A stretch of DNA of 64,000 nucleotides from Alviniconcha marisindica (lineage: Eukaryota; Mollusca; Gastropoda; Provannidae): contig JABMCL010000134.1 in the NCBI GenBank assembly GCA_018857735.1, positions 186,501 through 250,500 of the forward strand, in the 5' to 3' direction. Made by a program: the position numbers and the translations under genes. The notes below the pieces were generated by a model, which saw nothing but the letters and a program-made list of their open reading frames with translations, was not told the origin of the DNA and ran no database searches. Shown in pieces: positions 24,485 to 36,179 of the stretch (its first letter is position 1; each line of letters opens with the position of its first letter).

Positions 24485-24851
24485 GCAGCCTCTTCTGGCA
24501 CACTGTTCCACACTGGCACTGCACTGGGGAAGCAGGTTTTCTCTCCAAACTGCGTCTCATGAGAGGGCAGATTCTTGGAATTGGAACGGGTACAACAGTG
24601 ACCCCAATATGAAATATAAACTAATGCACCTGAACTTAAAAGGCTTAAAGAAACAACCCATGAACAAACAATAATGTTATTTCAACAGTAAAAGCGTCAA
24701 AAAGCACCTCCTTGCTCAACGATCTGCAAGCAAAATGTAAAAGCAAAAAGGGACACAGCTACAGAAGACACCACTTCACACTTAAGAAATCCCAAGCCAC
24801 ACTGCAGCCACCAAAGTCACTAGCTGACACACACCATTTCACAAGCCATAC

Positions 24852-25080
24852 CTGTAGCTGTACTGCCGTTCAAAGTACTGCCGATTTTCCTTCTCCTCGA
24901 TGGGGTACTGGGGCATCTCAAAAGCTGACATCATCTCATCTCCCCTAGGTTCATAGCCATAGCTGTTACGCTGAAGAATGGTGTCAGCCAGTTGCTCCAG
25001 CTTGTCATCTACATGATCCGGGTGCAAGTGCTTAGGGTACTTGACCTTGGTGGGTGAGAAGATGGGGGACTGGGGCTCCC
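24852..25080 (-). CDS. Internal coding exon, 229 bp, unidentified protein
   Basis: On the minus strand TTCACTGTGCAG precedes 229 open bases ending in CAG before a GTATGG donor (24851). The exon completes a codon with GG, reads 75 codons, and leaves AG. It includes SPIFSPTKVKYPKHL, DDKLEQLADTIL, EMPQYPIEEKENRQYFERQ and a Tyr-rich end (QYSY). GC content and codon choice stand out from the AT-rich surroundings, and there is no repeat. The hydrophilic, Pro/Tyr/acidic composition suggests a cytoplasmic or linker region. I do not recognise the family. Its end phase joins perfectly to the 72-bp cassette exons at 9.8-13.7 kb, and its start phase fits a candidate first exon at 57043-57097. Confidence 0.8.
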
Positions 25081-25113
25081 CTGCACAGTGAACAGCTTGT
25101 GCATTACATCACA

Positions 25114-25230
25114 TGCATGCAAAACAGGCAAACATCCTTCAAATTGTATACATTACTGCATGCAAAACAGGCGAACATCCTTCAAATTGTATACATTACT
25201 ACACCACATGCATGCGAAACAGCTGAACAT
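25114..25230. repeat. About 43-bp tandem duplication (2 copies plus partial)
   Basis: CATGCAAAACAGGCAAACAT followed by CCTTCAAATTGTATACATTA repeats. It lies just upstream of the 229-bp exon in transcript sense. Confidence 0.8.
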
Positions 25231-25423
25231 GTCTTTGGTACTAACTGTATCACATATGTGTACTAATAGTTTAATGATGTTGAACATGTTCAAGTTTTAT
25301 CATCTATAATTTTATATCCATGCTAAATGGTTAAATGACGCCCAACAGTTCTAACTTACATGCAAAGACCTTGGATAAATCAGGGGTGGTGCTTACTGCC
25401 AAATTTTGCATAAATATAGCTCC

Positions 25424-25467
25424 TTTTTTTTTTTCCTTTTTTTTTTTTGGGGGGGGGGGGGGGGGGC
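25424..25467. repeat. T-run then G-run
   Basis: About 21 pyrimidines (mostly T) followed by about 18 guanines. Lengths are doubtful. Confidence 0.9.
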
Positions 25468-25629
25468 TGTATGCATTTTAAACACATCACTGCATCATTA
25501 TATGCAAAATGACTGAACACCAGTTCAAGTTATGGCTCACTGGTGGCTGATGCATCACTCAACACCACCTGCAAACTATCTCAGCTGTGGCCCCCCACTC
25601 CTCTCCAGCACACACTGCAAGTCCACTCA

Positions 25630-27190
25630 ACGAGGGGCAGAATCCAGATGATGAAATCAATGCGTAGGGGCAGAATCTAGACGATGAAATGTGTAGGGGC
25701 AGAATCCAGATGATGAAATCAATGCATAGGGGCAGAATCCAGATGATGAAATCAATGCGTAGGGGCAGAATCTAGACAATGAAATGTGTAGGGGCAGAAT
25801 CCAGATGATGAAATCAATGCGTAGGGGCAGAATCTAGACAATGAAATGTGTAGGGGCAGAATCCAGATGATGAAATCAATGCGTAGGGGCAGAATCTAGA
25901 CGATGAAATAAATGTGTAGGGGCAGAATCTATATGTTGAAATAAATGCATAGGGACAGAATCTAGATGATGAAATAAATGTGTAGGGGCATAATCTAGAC
26001 AATGAAATAAATGTGTAGTGGCAGAATCTAGACAATGAAATGAGTAGGGGCAGAATCCAGACAATTAAATACATGTGTAGGGGCAGAATCTAGACGATGA
26101 AATAAATGTGTAGGGGCAGGATCTAGACAATGAAATAAATGTGTAGGGGCAGAATCTAGACGATGAAATAAATGTGTAGGGGCAGAATCTAGACAATGAA
26201 ATAAATGCATAGGCACAGAATCTAGACAATGAAATAAATGCGTAGGGGCATAATCCAGACGATGAAATAAATGTGTAGGGGCAGAATCTAGACGTTGAAA
26301 TAAATGCATAGAGGCAGAATCTATACAATGAAATAAATGTGTAGGGGCAGAATCTAGACAATGAAATGTGTAGGGGCAGAATCCAGATGATGAAATAAAT
26401 GTGTAGGGGCAGAATCTAGACATTGAAATAAATGTACTAGAGGCAGAATCTAGACAGATGAAATAAATGTGTAGGGGCAGAATCTAGACAATGAAATAAA
26501 TGTGTAGGGGCAGAATCAGATAGACAATGAAATGTGTAGGGGCAGAATCCAGACAATTAAATACATGTGTAGGGGCAGAATCTAGACAATGAAATGCGTA
26601 GGGGCAGAATCCAGATGATGAAATAAATGTGTAGGGACAGAATCTAGACAATGAAATAAATGTACAGGGGCAGAATCTAGATGATGAAATAAATGTGTAG
26701 GGGCAGAATCTAGACAATGAAATGCGTAGGGGCAGAATCCAGACAATTAAATACATGTATATGGGCAGAATCTAGATGATGAAATAAATGTGTAGGGGCA
26801 GAATCTAGACAATGAAATAAATGCATAGGGACAGAATCTAGACAATGAAATAAATGCATAGGGACAGAATCTAGACAATGAAATAAATGCATAGGGACAG
26901 AATCTAGACAATGAAATAAATGTGTAGGGGCAGAATCTAGACAATGAAATAAATGCATAGGGACAGAATCTAGACAATGAAATAAATGCATAGGGGCAGA
27001 ATCTAGACAATGAAATAAATGCATAGTGACAGAATCTAGACAATGAAATAAATGCATAGGGACAGAATCTAGACAATGAAATAAATGTGTAGGGGCATAA
27101 TCTAGATGATGAAATAAATGTGTAGGGGCAGAATCTAGACGATGAAATAAATGCATAGGGGCAAAATCTAGACAATGAAATAAATCCGCA
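25630..27190. repeat. 33-bp minisatellite, about 48 copies
   Basis: The unit is GGGGCAGAATCTAGACAATG plus AAATAAATGTGTA. Variants change GACAATG to GATGATG, shorten the AAATAAAT spacer, or swap TGTGTA for TGCATA. Minus-strand frames of 86-157 residues with an 11-residue period (SRFCPYTFISL) are artefacts of a unit divisible by three. Variant types occur in runs, as in local homogenisation. Confidence 0.95.
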
Positions 27191-27261
27191 AGCTATCACA
27201 ATTTTTGGACCATGCAGCAATACTTTTCCCCCTCAAATCTGATCCCTGAACCGTATAATGA

Positions 27262-27302
27262 TCCACCCTGATATAACCACAAAGGTTGACTGGGCGTACT
27301 CC
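27262..27302 (-). repeat. Short dispersed repeat, reverse orientation
   Basis: ATATAACCACAAAGGTTGAC followed by TGGGCGTACTCC, the reverse complement of the common repeat core. Confidence 0.6.
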
Positions 27303-27744
27303 AAAGAAGGACAATAATTAATTTGAAACAGAATCCTAACAAACCTATATCTGTAAGAAGAATCAGTTTCCATATCAGACTGAACAGAAATTGCATAGCT
27401 TGCCAAACTGATCAGTGATATTTTCCATTCAATCAACAGATGATCCCAGAAATGGGATCTGAATGAACCAATATACCTAGTCATCTGTCAGTGTGTATCA
27501 GCATTTCCTCAAAGCTGGAAGATTAAGAAACCTAAAACAAAATGTGCCTTGACCCCAAATATGAATGAGAGAAAATGGTGGCATGCTTGATTTTAATGTC
27601 ATCTCGTTACCAAATCCCACAGTAGACGAGAACTGGGTTTACCAACATATTATCCGCTGCACTGTCCATCTTTGGAAAATGATGTCAGGCATAATATGGC
27701 AAATTCACTGAATGTCTCCACTTTTTTCATCTCTTCAAATCTGC
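27303..27744. other. Unremarkable presumed intron
   Basis: No gene, repeat or motif recognised. Confidence 0.35.
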
Positions 27745-28146
27745 ATATTATTATTATTATTGATCGCTTTTATATAACGCTATTCTCCGCTCTCGAGCAG
27801 ACTCACTGCGCTCACATGTGATTAATAACCCCACCTGTGTGTGCGTGTGTGTGCAATATCCCGCTGTACATTTTTTTGTATTTGCAGTATATTTACTCTA
27901 CTTGTATCATACATATGTGCTCAAATCAGAGTTTGGTCATGTTTGGTTACTGACAACTTTGGTTTATTTACTGAAATTGCCATATGCAAATTCTTGCAGG
28001 GTTGGTCATATGGCCTGAAACCTTTTTATTTTGTCCATTGTATGTGTTTATACATTTTTCTGCAGCTTTTTGTACGGCGTATTGTGCCCTGGATCTTGCT
28101 AGGGATCATGCGCCATAGAAATGTCCATTATTATTATTATTATTAG
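27745..28146 (+). repeat. Interspersed repeat with (ATT)n at both ends
   Basis: Opens with (ATT)5 and TGATCGCTTTTATATAACGC, and closes with GCGCCATAGAAATGTCCATT followed by (ATT)n. The closing string is of a kind frequently seen at the ends of SINE-like repeats in marine invertebrates, with an ATT-rich tail. No coding capacity. Confidence 0.55.
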
Positions 28147-28765
28147 CTTACTTTCTTTTTAAAAGAAAGTAATCATGCACAAAACTAGTATGTCTGCTCA
28201 CTTTTATCTTGTGAGTACAGCTACAATCAAGTTACTCCATCATTTTGGCTTTGTTTGTGCACTAATTCTATGTTATGCTGTATGCATTTTTCATACCACT
28301 GATGCAGAATACATAATGTTTCATATTGGTTGACACAAATCACCAAAAGGCAACACAACCCTTGATAAATAATATTAAATACTGTATTACTTACATTATG
28401 GCATTAAATTATGTATGCATTATTCAATTTCACATACACACAATTAATGACTTAATGATGTTAAAAATATATAAAAGCACTTTATTACATTATTGATTAT
28501 ACTGCAATACAAAATGAGTTTGTTTTGATACTGAAACACTCTAAATTTACAAGTTTAAATATGATAGGTAACTGGTTCTCAACACCCAGTCCTTTCATAT
28601 TACCATCAGACAATCCTTTATTATAATAATATTGAAGATAAACACAAAATGGTCAAATGATGATAGTAATGTTCATATCTAATTCTGTGCAGAAAGTGGT
28701 CAAGCAGGAGTCCTGAAAGCTGGTGAAGTGCAATACAAAGCCATATCTAGACCTCTGACACTAAA
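28147..28765. other. AT-rich stretch with a small inverted repeat
   Basis: TTACTTTCTTTT then AAAAGAAAGTAA forms a short palindrome at 28149-28173. Otherwise no feature. Confidence 0.35.
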
Positions 28766-28913
28766 GGTAAACTTTTAAACTTAAAGACAGTCTACAAATT
28801 ATGATTTTGGTGGATAGATAGATATAAAGCATCCATCCATTGGTGGTGTAATTAAGACTTCCAAACCACCAAAATCATAATTTGCAGACTGTCTTTAAGT
28901 TTAAAAGTTTACC
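28766..28913. repeat. 48-bp-arm inverted repeat (hairpin), 52-bp loop
   Basis: Arm 28766-28813 (begins GGTAAACTTTTAAACTTAAA) and arm 28866-28913 are reverse complements at 47 of 48 positions. It could be a foldback (MITE-like) element or a hairpin-forming intronic transcript. No flanking target duplication was identified with confidence. Confidence 0.85.
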
Positions 28914-29298
28914 TGGAGTAAATGGTTAGTTTTAATCCAACCCCAAAATTACTAATATCCACAAAAGCAAAATATATGTTTGCAGCAGTGTGAAAGCAAT
29001 ATTTCTCATTATAATATAAGCCAACACAAAGGATTTTAGAAGCAGCAGAAGATGCAGATTTAAAGCAGGATTTGAAACAACTTGAGGGGGCAGGGAATCG
29101 GACAACATCAAAACCATCTGCACTGTACCAAAACCAACTAAATCAAAAATGAACAAAAGAAACACTACAAAAGAAGCAAATGGAAAAAGAAAAAGAAAAA
29201 AATGAAACACAACATTAAACTGTCCAGACTGATAATGAACTTTCTTCACAGCAATACCCCTAACCCCCACCCCAACAGCATCACAAATCATGTGCTCA

Positions 29299-29775
29299 TC
29301 CTTTAAGACTGTGTATAAGCTGTATGACAATGACAGTTGACACCATTTTCTCATACAATTTTCCAGTTACTGGTTAACCCTCTCATCTTTGAAGTCTGTG
29401 TATAAGCTGTATCTTTGAAGTCTGTGTATAAGCTGTATGACAATGACACCATTTTCTCATACAATTTTCTAATTACCCGTTAACCTTCTCATCTTTGAAG
29501 TCTGTGTATAAGCTGTATGACAATGACACCATTTTCTCATACAATTTTCCAGTTACTGGTTAACCCTCTCATCTTTGAAGTCTGTGTATAAGCTGTATGA
29601 CAATGACACCATTTTCTCACACAATTTCCAGTTACTGGTTAACCCTCTCATCTTTGAAGTCTGTGTATAAGCTGTATGACAATGACACCATTTTCTCACA
29701 CAATTTCCAATTACTGGTTAACCCTCTCATCTTTGAAGTCTGTGTATAAGCTGTATGACAGTGACACTGATCTAC
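29299..29775. repeat. 80-bp minisatellite, about 6 copies
   Basis: The unit contains CTCATCTTTGAAGTCTGTGT, ATAAGCTGTATGACAATGAC and CAGTTACTGGTTAACCCT. The first and last copies are diverged. Confidence 0.92.
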
Positions 29776-30047
29776 AAGTTGCTGCCTTTGTTTAGCAGCC
29801 AACCCTCTGTCAGCTGCTCATGGTCCCACATACAGGGAGGATGTGTTCTGCCCAGAAAGGGGAGGGAGGCAAGGGGACAGGGTGTTCCCACCACCAACAT
29901 TCTTCTTTTCCCCCCTCCCTTCTCTGCATAAAGTACTTCAACTAGACAGCTCCCTTTTTTAATTGACAGAAATAATGGTAATCCTGATGAAGACCACCAT
30001 AAGAGATCACAACTGTTTCACAAGAGAACCAAAAAAACAACAACATT

Positions 30048-30225
30048 GTCTTGAAAACAGAAAATATAATGTTTTGAAAACAAAGAAAAATCAGGTCTTG
30101 GAAACAGAGATAATACAATGTCTTGAAAACAGAGATAATACAATGTCTTGAAAACAGAGAAAATATAATGTCTTGAAAACAGAAAATATTATGCTTTGAA
30201 AACAGAAAATATGTCTTGAAAACAT
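30048..30225. repeat. 20-24-bp A-rich minisatellite, first half
   Basis: Irregular units of GTCTTGAAAACAGA plus AAATAYAAT. Interrupted by a TIR element at 30226 and resumed at 30724. Confidence 0.85.
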
Positions 30226-30723
30226 CATACCTGTCAACCCATACAGTTTACCTGTATAAAATACAGTTTTTTCATTATTTTGGGGGATATGGCCATATTG
30301 GAAAATGGATACAGGAAAACATAAGTTTCATGAGATTTTGTTGTTGTGTAAAACAGAGCCAAAAGACAGAAAAATTGTTGAACAAGCAGCTGACACACGC
30401 CACTGCCAAATGCACACTGACTGGCATTGAAGAAACAGTTATCAACCAACCTGAATCTTCACCTTCACCTCACTTCCAACGAGATTTCTTAGCCTATTGC
30501 ACTAGTGCAATAGGCTAAGAAATCTTGTTGGAAGTGAGATTTTAAGTTGTGCATGTATATTTTGCACATCACTGCTTTTTCCTTTCACTGCTGCATGTGC
30601 CAGTTGGAATTCAAAATGCCGATGCCACCAGCGAAATAACAAAAGACCCTGGCCTGCATAAGGGAAATACAGGTTCACAAACTATGGACTAAGGTTTACA
30701 CACAAAAGGGGTTGACAGCTATG
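30226..30723. mobile_element. 498-bp TIR element inserted in the minisatellite
   Basis: Left end CATACCTGTCAACCC and right end GGGTTGACAGCTATG are inverted with one mismatch. AAACAT lies immediately outside both ends (30220-30225 and 30724-30729), consistent with a 6-bp target duplication, although the host array is itself AAACA-rich. The interior is non-coding and holds a 70-bp palindrome. Probably a MITE. The superfamily is uncertain. Confidence 0.7.
30469..30538. repeat. 70-bp spacerless near-perfect palindrome
   Basis: Centred on ACTAGT (30501-30506). The 35-bp arms CTCACTTCCAAC... and ...GTTGGAAGTGAG differ at a single position. It sits close to the middle of the 498-bp element and would extrude as a cruciform or hairpin. 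Confidence 0.92.
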
Positions 30724-31048
30724 AAACATAGAAAATGAAATGTATTAAAAACAAGCAAAACATATCATGTCTTGAAAACAGAGAAAATACGTCTTGAAAA
30801 CAGAAGACAAAAATCATGTCTTGAAAACAGAGAAAACATCATGTCCAGAAAACAGAAAATACAATGTCTTAAAGCTAAAAACAGAAAATACAATGTCTTG
30901 AAAACACAAGAAAAAAATCATGTCTTGAAAACAGAAAACATCATGTCCAGAAAACAGAAAATACAATGCCTTAAAGCTAAAAACACAGAAAATACAATGT
31001 CTTGAAAACATAGGCAATACGTCTTAAAAACTCAGAAAATATCATGTA
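30724..31048. repeat. 20-24-bp A-rich minisatellite, second half
   Basis: Resumes GTCTTGAAAACAGAGAAAAT-type units with higher-order variants that include CTTAAAGCTAAAAACA. Confidence 0.85.
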
Positions 31049-31524
31049 ATGTAAGATCAATATTGTGAATATAGATGTAAAATATAATGTAACATCAGTA
31101 TTCATATATATATATATACAGAAAATTAGTGCTTTCTTTTTGCCCCCCGTGTATGAGCTCTTGAGGGTCAGCCATTTATATGGACTTGCTCTTTACCAAG
31201 GAAGAGCAGAGAAAACACTGGCATGTGGCATGTTTGATACTTTTGCCTCATACAATTTCTGGCCTCACTCATCACTAATACAGATTGTTCGGGTACAATA
31301 TGGCAGCACTTACTGTCATGAACAGGACCAAGAATAGAGTGAAAAACTGCTCTGTCTTTTTCTTTCTTTCGTTAATTCCTATCCACAGGGCCCCTGATGC
31401 TTCTTTGCTTTGGTTTCCTTACCATTAAAAACAGCCTTTTTCTGCAGCCATCTTCCCTATTCAATTTCATTTTATTACCATGCAAATGACCCCCTCACCA
31501 AGGACCACCCCTGCTGGGGGGTTT
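31049..31524. other. Unremarkable stretch
   Basis: A short TA tract at about 31105-31121. No gene seen. Confidence 0.35.
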
Positions 31525-31983
31525 CTAACTTGTGCTAGAATCCCTTTTGCTGTCACTTTGGGGTATCATTTACATGCAGACTGATCTAACTTGTGCTAGA
31601 ATCCCTTTTGCTGTCACTTTGGGGTATCATTTACATGCAGACTGATCTAACTTGTGCTAGAATCCCTTTTGCTGTCACTTTGGGGTATCATTTACATGCA
31701 GACTGATCTAACTTGTGCTAGAATCCCTTTTGCTGTCACTTTGGGGTATCATTTACATGCAGACTGATCTAACGTGTGCTAGAATCCCTTTTGCTGTCAC
31801 TCTGAGGTATCATTTACATGCAGACTGATCTAGCTTGTGCTAGAATCCCTTTTGCTGTCACTCTGAGGTATCATTTACATGCAGACTGATCTAGCTTGTG
31901 CTAGAATCCCTTTTGCTGTCACTCTGAGGTATCATTTACATGCAGACTGATCTAGCTTGTGCTAGAATCCCTTTTGCTGTCAA
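31525..31983. repeat. 61-bp minisatellite, 7.5 copies
   Basis: The unit begins CTAACTTGTGCTAGAATCCC and contains GGGGTATCATTTACATGCAG. Later copies share CTCTGAGG and CTAGCTTG variants, so variants are ordered along the array. It abuts the purine-rich block. Confidence 0.96.
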
Positions 31984-33360
31984 GAGGGGTTAAAGAGGAG
32001 AGGGGGTATGGCAGAGAGGAGGTATCAGGTGGGGATGGGGGAGGGGGGGTGTTAAAGAGAGAGGGGGTATGGCAGGTGAGGAGGTATCAGGTGGGGTGGG
32101 GGAGGGGGGGTGTTAAAGAGCAGAGGGGGTATGGCAGAGAGGAGGTATCAGGTGGGGATGGGGGAGGGGGGGTGTTAAAGAGCAGAGGGGGTATGGCAGG
32201 GAGGGAGGTATCAGGTGGGGATGGGGAGGGGGGGGTGTTAAAGAGCAGAGGGGTATGGCAGGGAGGAGGTATCAGGTGGGGATGGGGGGGTATGGCAGGG
32301 AGGAGGTATCAGGAGGGATGGGGGGGGGGGGGTTAAAGAGCAGAGGGGGTATGGCAGGGAGGAGGTATCAGGTGGGGATGGGGGAGGGGGGTGTTAAAGA
32401 GCAGAGGGGTATGGCAGGGAGGAGGTATCAGGTGGGGATGGGGGGGTATGGCAGGGAGGAGGTATCAGAGGGAATGGGGGGGGAGGGGTTAAAGAGCAGA
32501 GGGGGTATGGCAGGGAGGGTATCAGAGTGGGAGGGATGGGGGAGGGGGGGTGTTAAAGAGCAGAGGGTATGGCAGGGAGAGAGGTATCAGGTGGGGATGG
32601 GGGGTATGGCAGGAGGAGGTATCAGGAGGGGATGGGGGGGAGGGGTAAAGAGCAGAGGGGGTATGGCAGGGAGGAGGTATCAGGTGGGGATGGGGGAGGG
32701 GGGGTGTTAAAGAGCAGAGGGGGTATGGCAGGAGGAGGTACAGGTGGGATGGGGGAGGGGGGGGTGTTAAGAGAGAGGGGTATGGCAGGGAGGAGGTAGG
32801 TGGGGATGGGGGGGGTATGGCAGGGAGGAGGTATCAGGAGGGGATGGGGGTGGAGGGGTAAAGAGCAGAGGGGTATGGCAGGGAGGAGGTATCAGGAGGG
32901 GGGGGTAAAGAGTGAGGGATATCTGTTGGGGGGGTGGTATTGGGAGGGGGTAAAGAGCAGAGTGGGTATGGCAGGGAGGGGGTAAAGAGCAGAGGGGGTA
33001 TGGCAGGGAGGGAATATCAGGAGGGGAGGAGGTAAAGAGCAGAGGGGGTATGGCAGGGAGGGGGTAAAGAGCAGAGGGGGTATGGCAGGGAGGGAATATC
33101 AGGAGGGGAGGGGTAAAGAGCAGAGGGGTATGGCAGGGAGGGGGGCAAAGAGCGGAGGGGGTATGGCGAGAGGAGGGGGTAAAGAGCAGAGGGGGTATGG
33201 CAGGGAGGGAATATCAGGAGGGGGAAAGAACGAGGGGGTATGGCAGAGAGGGGGTAAAGAGCAGAAGGGGTATGGCAGGGAGGGAATATCAGGAGGAGAG
33301 GGGGTAAAGAGCAGAGGGGGTATGGCAGAGAGGGAATATCAGGAGGGGGCAAAGACGGAG
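31984..33360. repeat. Purine-rich minisatellite block 1 (about 57-60-bp units)
   Basis: Units of GTATGGCAGGGAGGAGGTAT, CAGGTGGGGATGGGGGAGGG and GTTAAAGAGCAGAGGG with many short deletions. Almost every base is A or G apart from the TAT and CAGG motifs. Several runs of four or more G per unit give strong G-quadruplex potential. The minus-strand Pro-rich frames are artefacts. Confidence 0.93.
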
Positions 33361-33769
33361 GGGGTAGGCAGGGAAGGGGTACAGAGGGGAGGGGTCAGAT
33401 GGCAGGGTTTTTTGGAGAAGAGCAGAGCCGAGGGGAGGGGTATGGTATGGAAAGAGTACAGAGGGGAGGGAGCATGGCAGGGAGGGTAGGAGGGAGGGGT
33501 ACAGAGGGGAGGGAGCATGGCAGGGAAGGGTAGAGGGAGGGGGTACGAGGGAGGGAACAGGCAGGGAAGGGTAGAGGGAGGGGGTAGCAGAGGGGAGGGA
33601 GATGGCAGGGAGGGTAGAGGGGAGGGGGTACAGAGGGGAGGGAGCATGGCAGGGAGGGGTAGAGGGGAGGGGGTACAGAGGGGAGGGAGCATGGCAGGGA
33701 TGGGTAGAGGGGAGGGGGTACAGAGGGGAGGGAGCATGGCAGGGAAGAGGGGAGGAGGTACAAAGGGGA
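33361..33769. repeat. Purine-rich minisatellite block 2 (about 42-bp units)
   Basis: Units of GTACAGAGGGGAGGGAGCAT plus GGCAGGGAGGGGTAGAGG. Copies around 33530-33610 carry small gaps. Confidence 0.9.
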
Positions 33770-33895
33770 GGAGGTACTGAAGGGAGAGAGTATGGTGGGG
33801 AGAATCGGAGGAGGTACTGAAGGGAGAGAGTATGGTGGGGAGAATCGGAGGAGGTACTGAAGGGAGAGAGTATGGTGGGGAGAATCATAGGAGGT
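33770..33895. repeat. 40-bp purine-rich unit, 3 copies
   Basis: AGGTACTGAAGGGAGAGAGT plus ATGGTGGGGAGAATCGGAGG in tandem. Confidence 0.93.
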
Positions 33896-34260
33896 ACAGA
33901 GGGGAGGAGGTACAGAGTGAAGGGAGTACAGAGCGGAGGGAGTACAGAGTGAAGGGAGTACAGAGCGGAGGGAGTACAGAGTGAAGGGAGTACAGAGCGG
34001 AGGGAGTACAGAGCGGAGGGAGTACAGTGGAGGGAGTACAGAGTTGAGGGGGTACAGAGTGAAGGGAGTACAGAGTGGAGGGAGTACAGAGTGGAGGAGG
34101 TACAGAGTGGAGGGGGTACAGTGGAGGGAGTACAGAGTGGAGGGAGTACAGAGTGAAGGGAGTACAGAGTGAAGGGAGTACAGAGTGGAGGGGGTACAGA
34201 GTGGAGGGAGTACAGAGTGGAGGGGGTACAGACTGAAGGGAGTACATAGTGGAGGGGATA
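33896..34260. repeat. 15-16-bp purine-rich minisatellite
   Basis: Units GTACAGAGTGAAGGGA / GTACAGAGCGGAGGGA / GTACAGAGTGGAGGGA alternate, about 23 copies. Confidence 0.94.
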
Positions 34261-34329
34261 GAGAGGGAAGGGGATACTGACGGAAGGGGGTACAGAGGCA
34301 AAGGGGTACCCATACAGAAAGGAGGGGGT

Positions 34330-35160
34330 AGAGGTGGAAGAGGGTACAGAGCGGTTGGGGTACAGAGGGGAGCAGATACAATGGGGTTGGGGTACAGAGG
34401 GGAGCAGATACAATGGGGTTGGGGTACAGAGGGGAGCAGATACAGAGGGGTTGGGGTACAGAGGGGAGCAGATACAATGGGGTTGGGGTACAGAAGGAAG
34501 CAGATACAATGGGGTTGGGGTACAGACGGAAGCAGATACAATGGGGTTGGGGTACAGTGGGGAGCAGATACAATGGGGTTGGGGTACAGAGGGGAGCAGA
34601 TACAGAGGGGTTGGGGTACAGAGGGAAGCAGATACAATGGGGTTGGGGTACAGAGGGAAGCAGATACAGAGGGGTTGGGATACAGAGGGGTTGGGATACA
34701 GAAGGGAGCAGATACAGAGGGGTTGGGGTACAGAGGGGAGCAGATACAGAGGGGTTGGGGTACAGAGGGGAGCAGATACAATGGGGTTGGGATACAGAAG
34801 GAAGCAGATACAAGGGGTTGGGGTACAGAGGGAAGCAGATACAATGGGGTTGGGGTACAGAGGGAAGCAGATACAGAGGGGTTGGGGTACAGAGGGAAGC
34901 AGATACAGAGGGGTTGGGATACAGAGGGGAGCAGATACAGAAGGGAGCAGATACAGAGGGGTTGGGGTACAGAGGGAGCAGATACAGAGGGGTGGGGTAC
35001 AGAGGAGCAGATACAATGGGGTGGGGGGGTACAGAGGGGTTTGGGGGGGGGAAAAAAGAAAAAGGGGAGCAGATACAGAGGGGTTGGGGTACAGAGGGGA
35101 GCAGATACAGAGGGAGCAGATACAGAGGGGTTGGGGTAAAAAAAAGAGGGGAGCAGATAC
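34330..35160. repeat. About 32-bp purine-rich minisatellite
   Basis: The unit is GGGGTTGGGGTACAGAGGGG plus AGCAGATACAAT (or ACAGA). About 25 copies, becoming ragged after about 34950. It contributes to minus-strand frames of up to 827 residues, rejected as non-genic. Confidence 0.94.
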
Positions 35161-35813
35161 AAGGGGGGGGAGGGGGCAGATACAGAGGGGTTGGGGTACA
35201 AAGGGGGGGGAAGGGAGGGGGGGCACAGGGGGGGGAATGGGAAGAGGGGTGGGGGTACAGAGGGGAGGGGACATGGCAGGGAGGGGAAGGGGAAAAGGGG
35301 GGGAGGGACAGAGGGGAGGGGACATGGCAGGGAGGGGAAGGGGTATAGAGGGGTGGAGGACAGAGGGGAGGGGACATGGCAGGGAGGGGACATGGCAGGG
35401 AGGGGGAAGGGGTTAAGGGGGGAGCGAGGGGGGGTTTAAAAGGGGGGGGGTGGGGGGTGGGGAGAGAGGGTGGAGGACGGGGTGGGGGAGAGAGGGGGGG
35501 AAGGGGGAGGGAAAGGGGGGTAAGAAGGGGGGGGGGGGGGGGGAGGGGAAAATGGGAGGGAGGGGGACAGAGGGGGGGGGGATAGAGGGGGCCGAAGGAG
35601 GGGGACAGAGGGGTGGGGGATAGGGGGGGGGGACGGGGGGGGGGGTAAGAGGGGTGGGGGGGGAAAAAGGGGAGGGGGTACGTAGGGGGTAATGAGGGGT
35701 GGGGGTAAAGGGGGGGGGGAAGAGGGGGGGGGGTACGGGGAGGGGGGCGAGGGGGGGGGTTTTCAAGGGGGGGTTTTGGGGGGGGGAAAAGGGGGGGGGG
35801 AAAAAAAAAAAAA

Positions 35814-35845
<32 letters not shown>

Positions 35846-36050
35846 ATGGCAGGGAGGGGAGGGGTACAGAGGGGACATGGCAGGGAGGGGAGTGGCACAG
35901 AGGAGAGGGGTACAGAGGGGACACGGCAGGGAGGGGAGGAGTACAGAGGGGTGAGGTTATACTTACAGAACTTCAGAAGGGGGGGGTCGGGGGGAGGGGT
36001 TATTGGGGGGGGGGTCGGGGGACTTGTATGTGTGTGTGTGGGGGGGAGAA
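35161..36050. repeat. Degenerate poly-G/purine tract
   Basis: Mostly runs of G with A and occasional T, including about 30 consecutive G near 35814-35843. Identifiable GGACATGGCAGGGAGGGG units at 35265-35400 and 35843-35945 suggest the unit beneath has been blurred by sequencing error or extreme decay. Confidence 0.85.
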
Positions 36051-36179
36051 CAATAGTAGGCATTACTGGGATAGCTCGATGAATTAACCGCCATTAGTTT
36101 TTATAGTAGTAGATAGCAGTTGTTTTTTTGGACATATTAATTAAACCATACTATAGGTTTTCGAGAGGCCGCTATATAT

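Noticed and set aside
26028..27220. Minus-strand frames of 131-157 residues reading SRFCPYTFISL repeats
   Set aside because: Artefact of a 33-bp unit without stops.
33289..35878. Minus-strand frames of 678, 827 and 502 residues, rich in Pro, Leu, Cys and Tyr
   Set aside because: They are direct translations of purine-rich minisatellites. All three frames stay open together, repeats are period-locked, and there are no start, splice or domain features.
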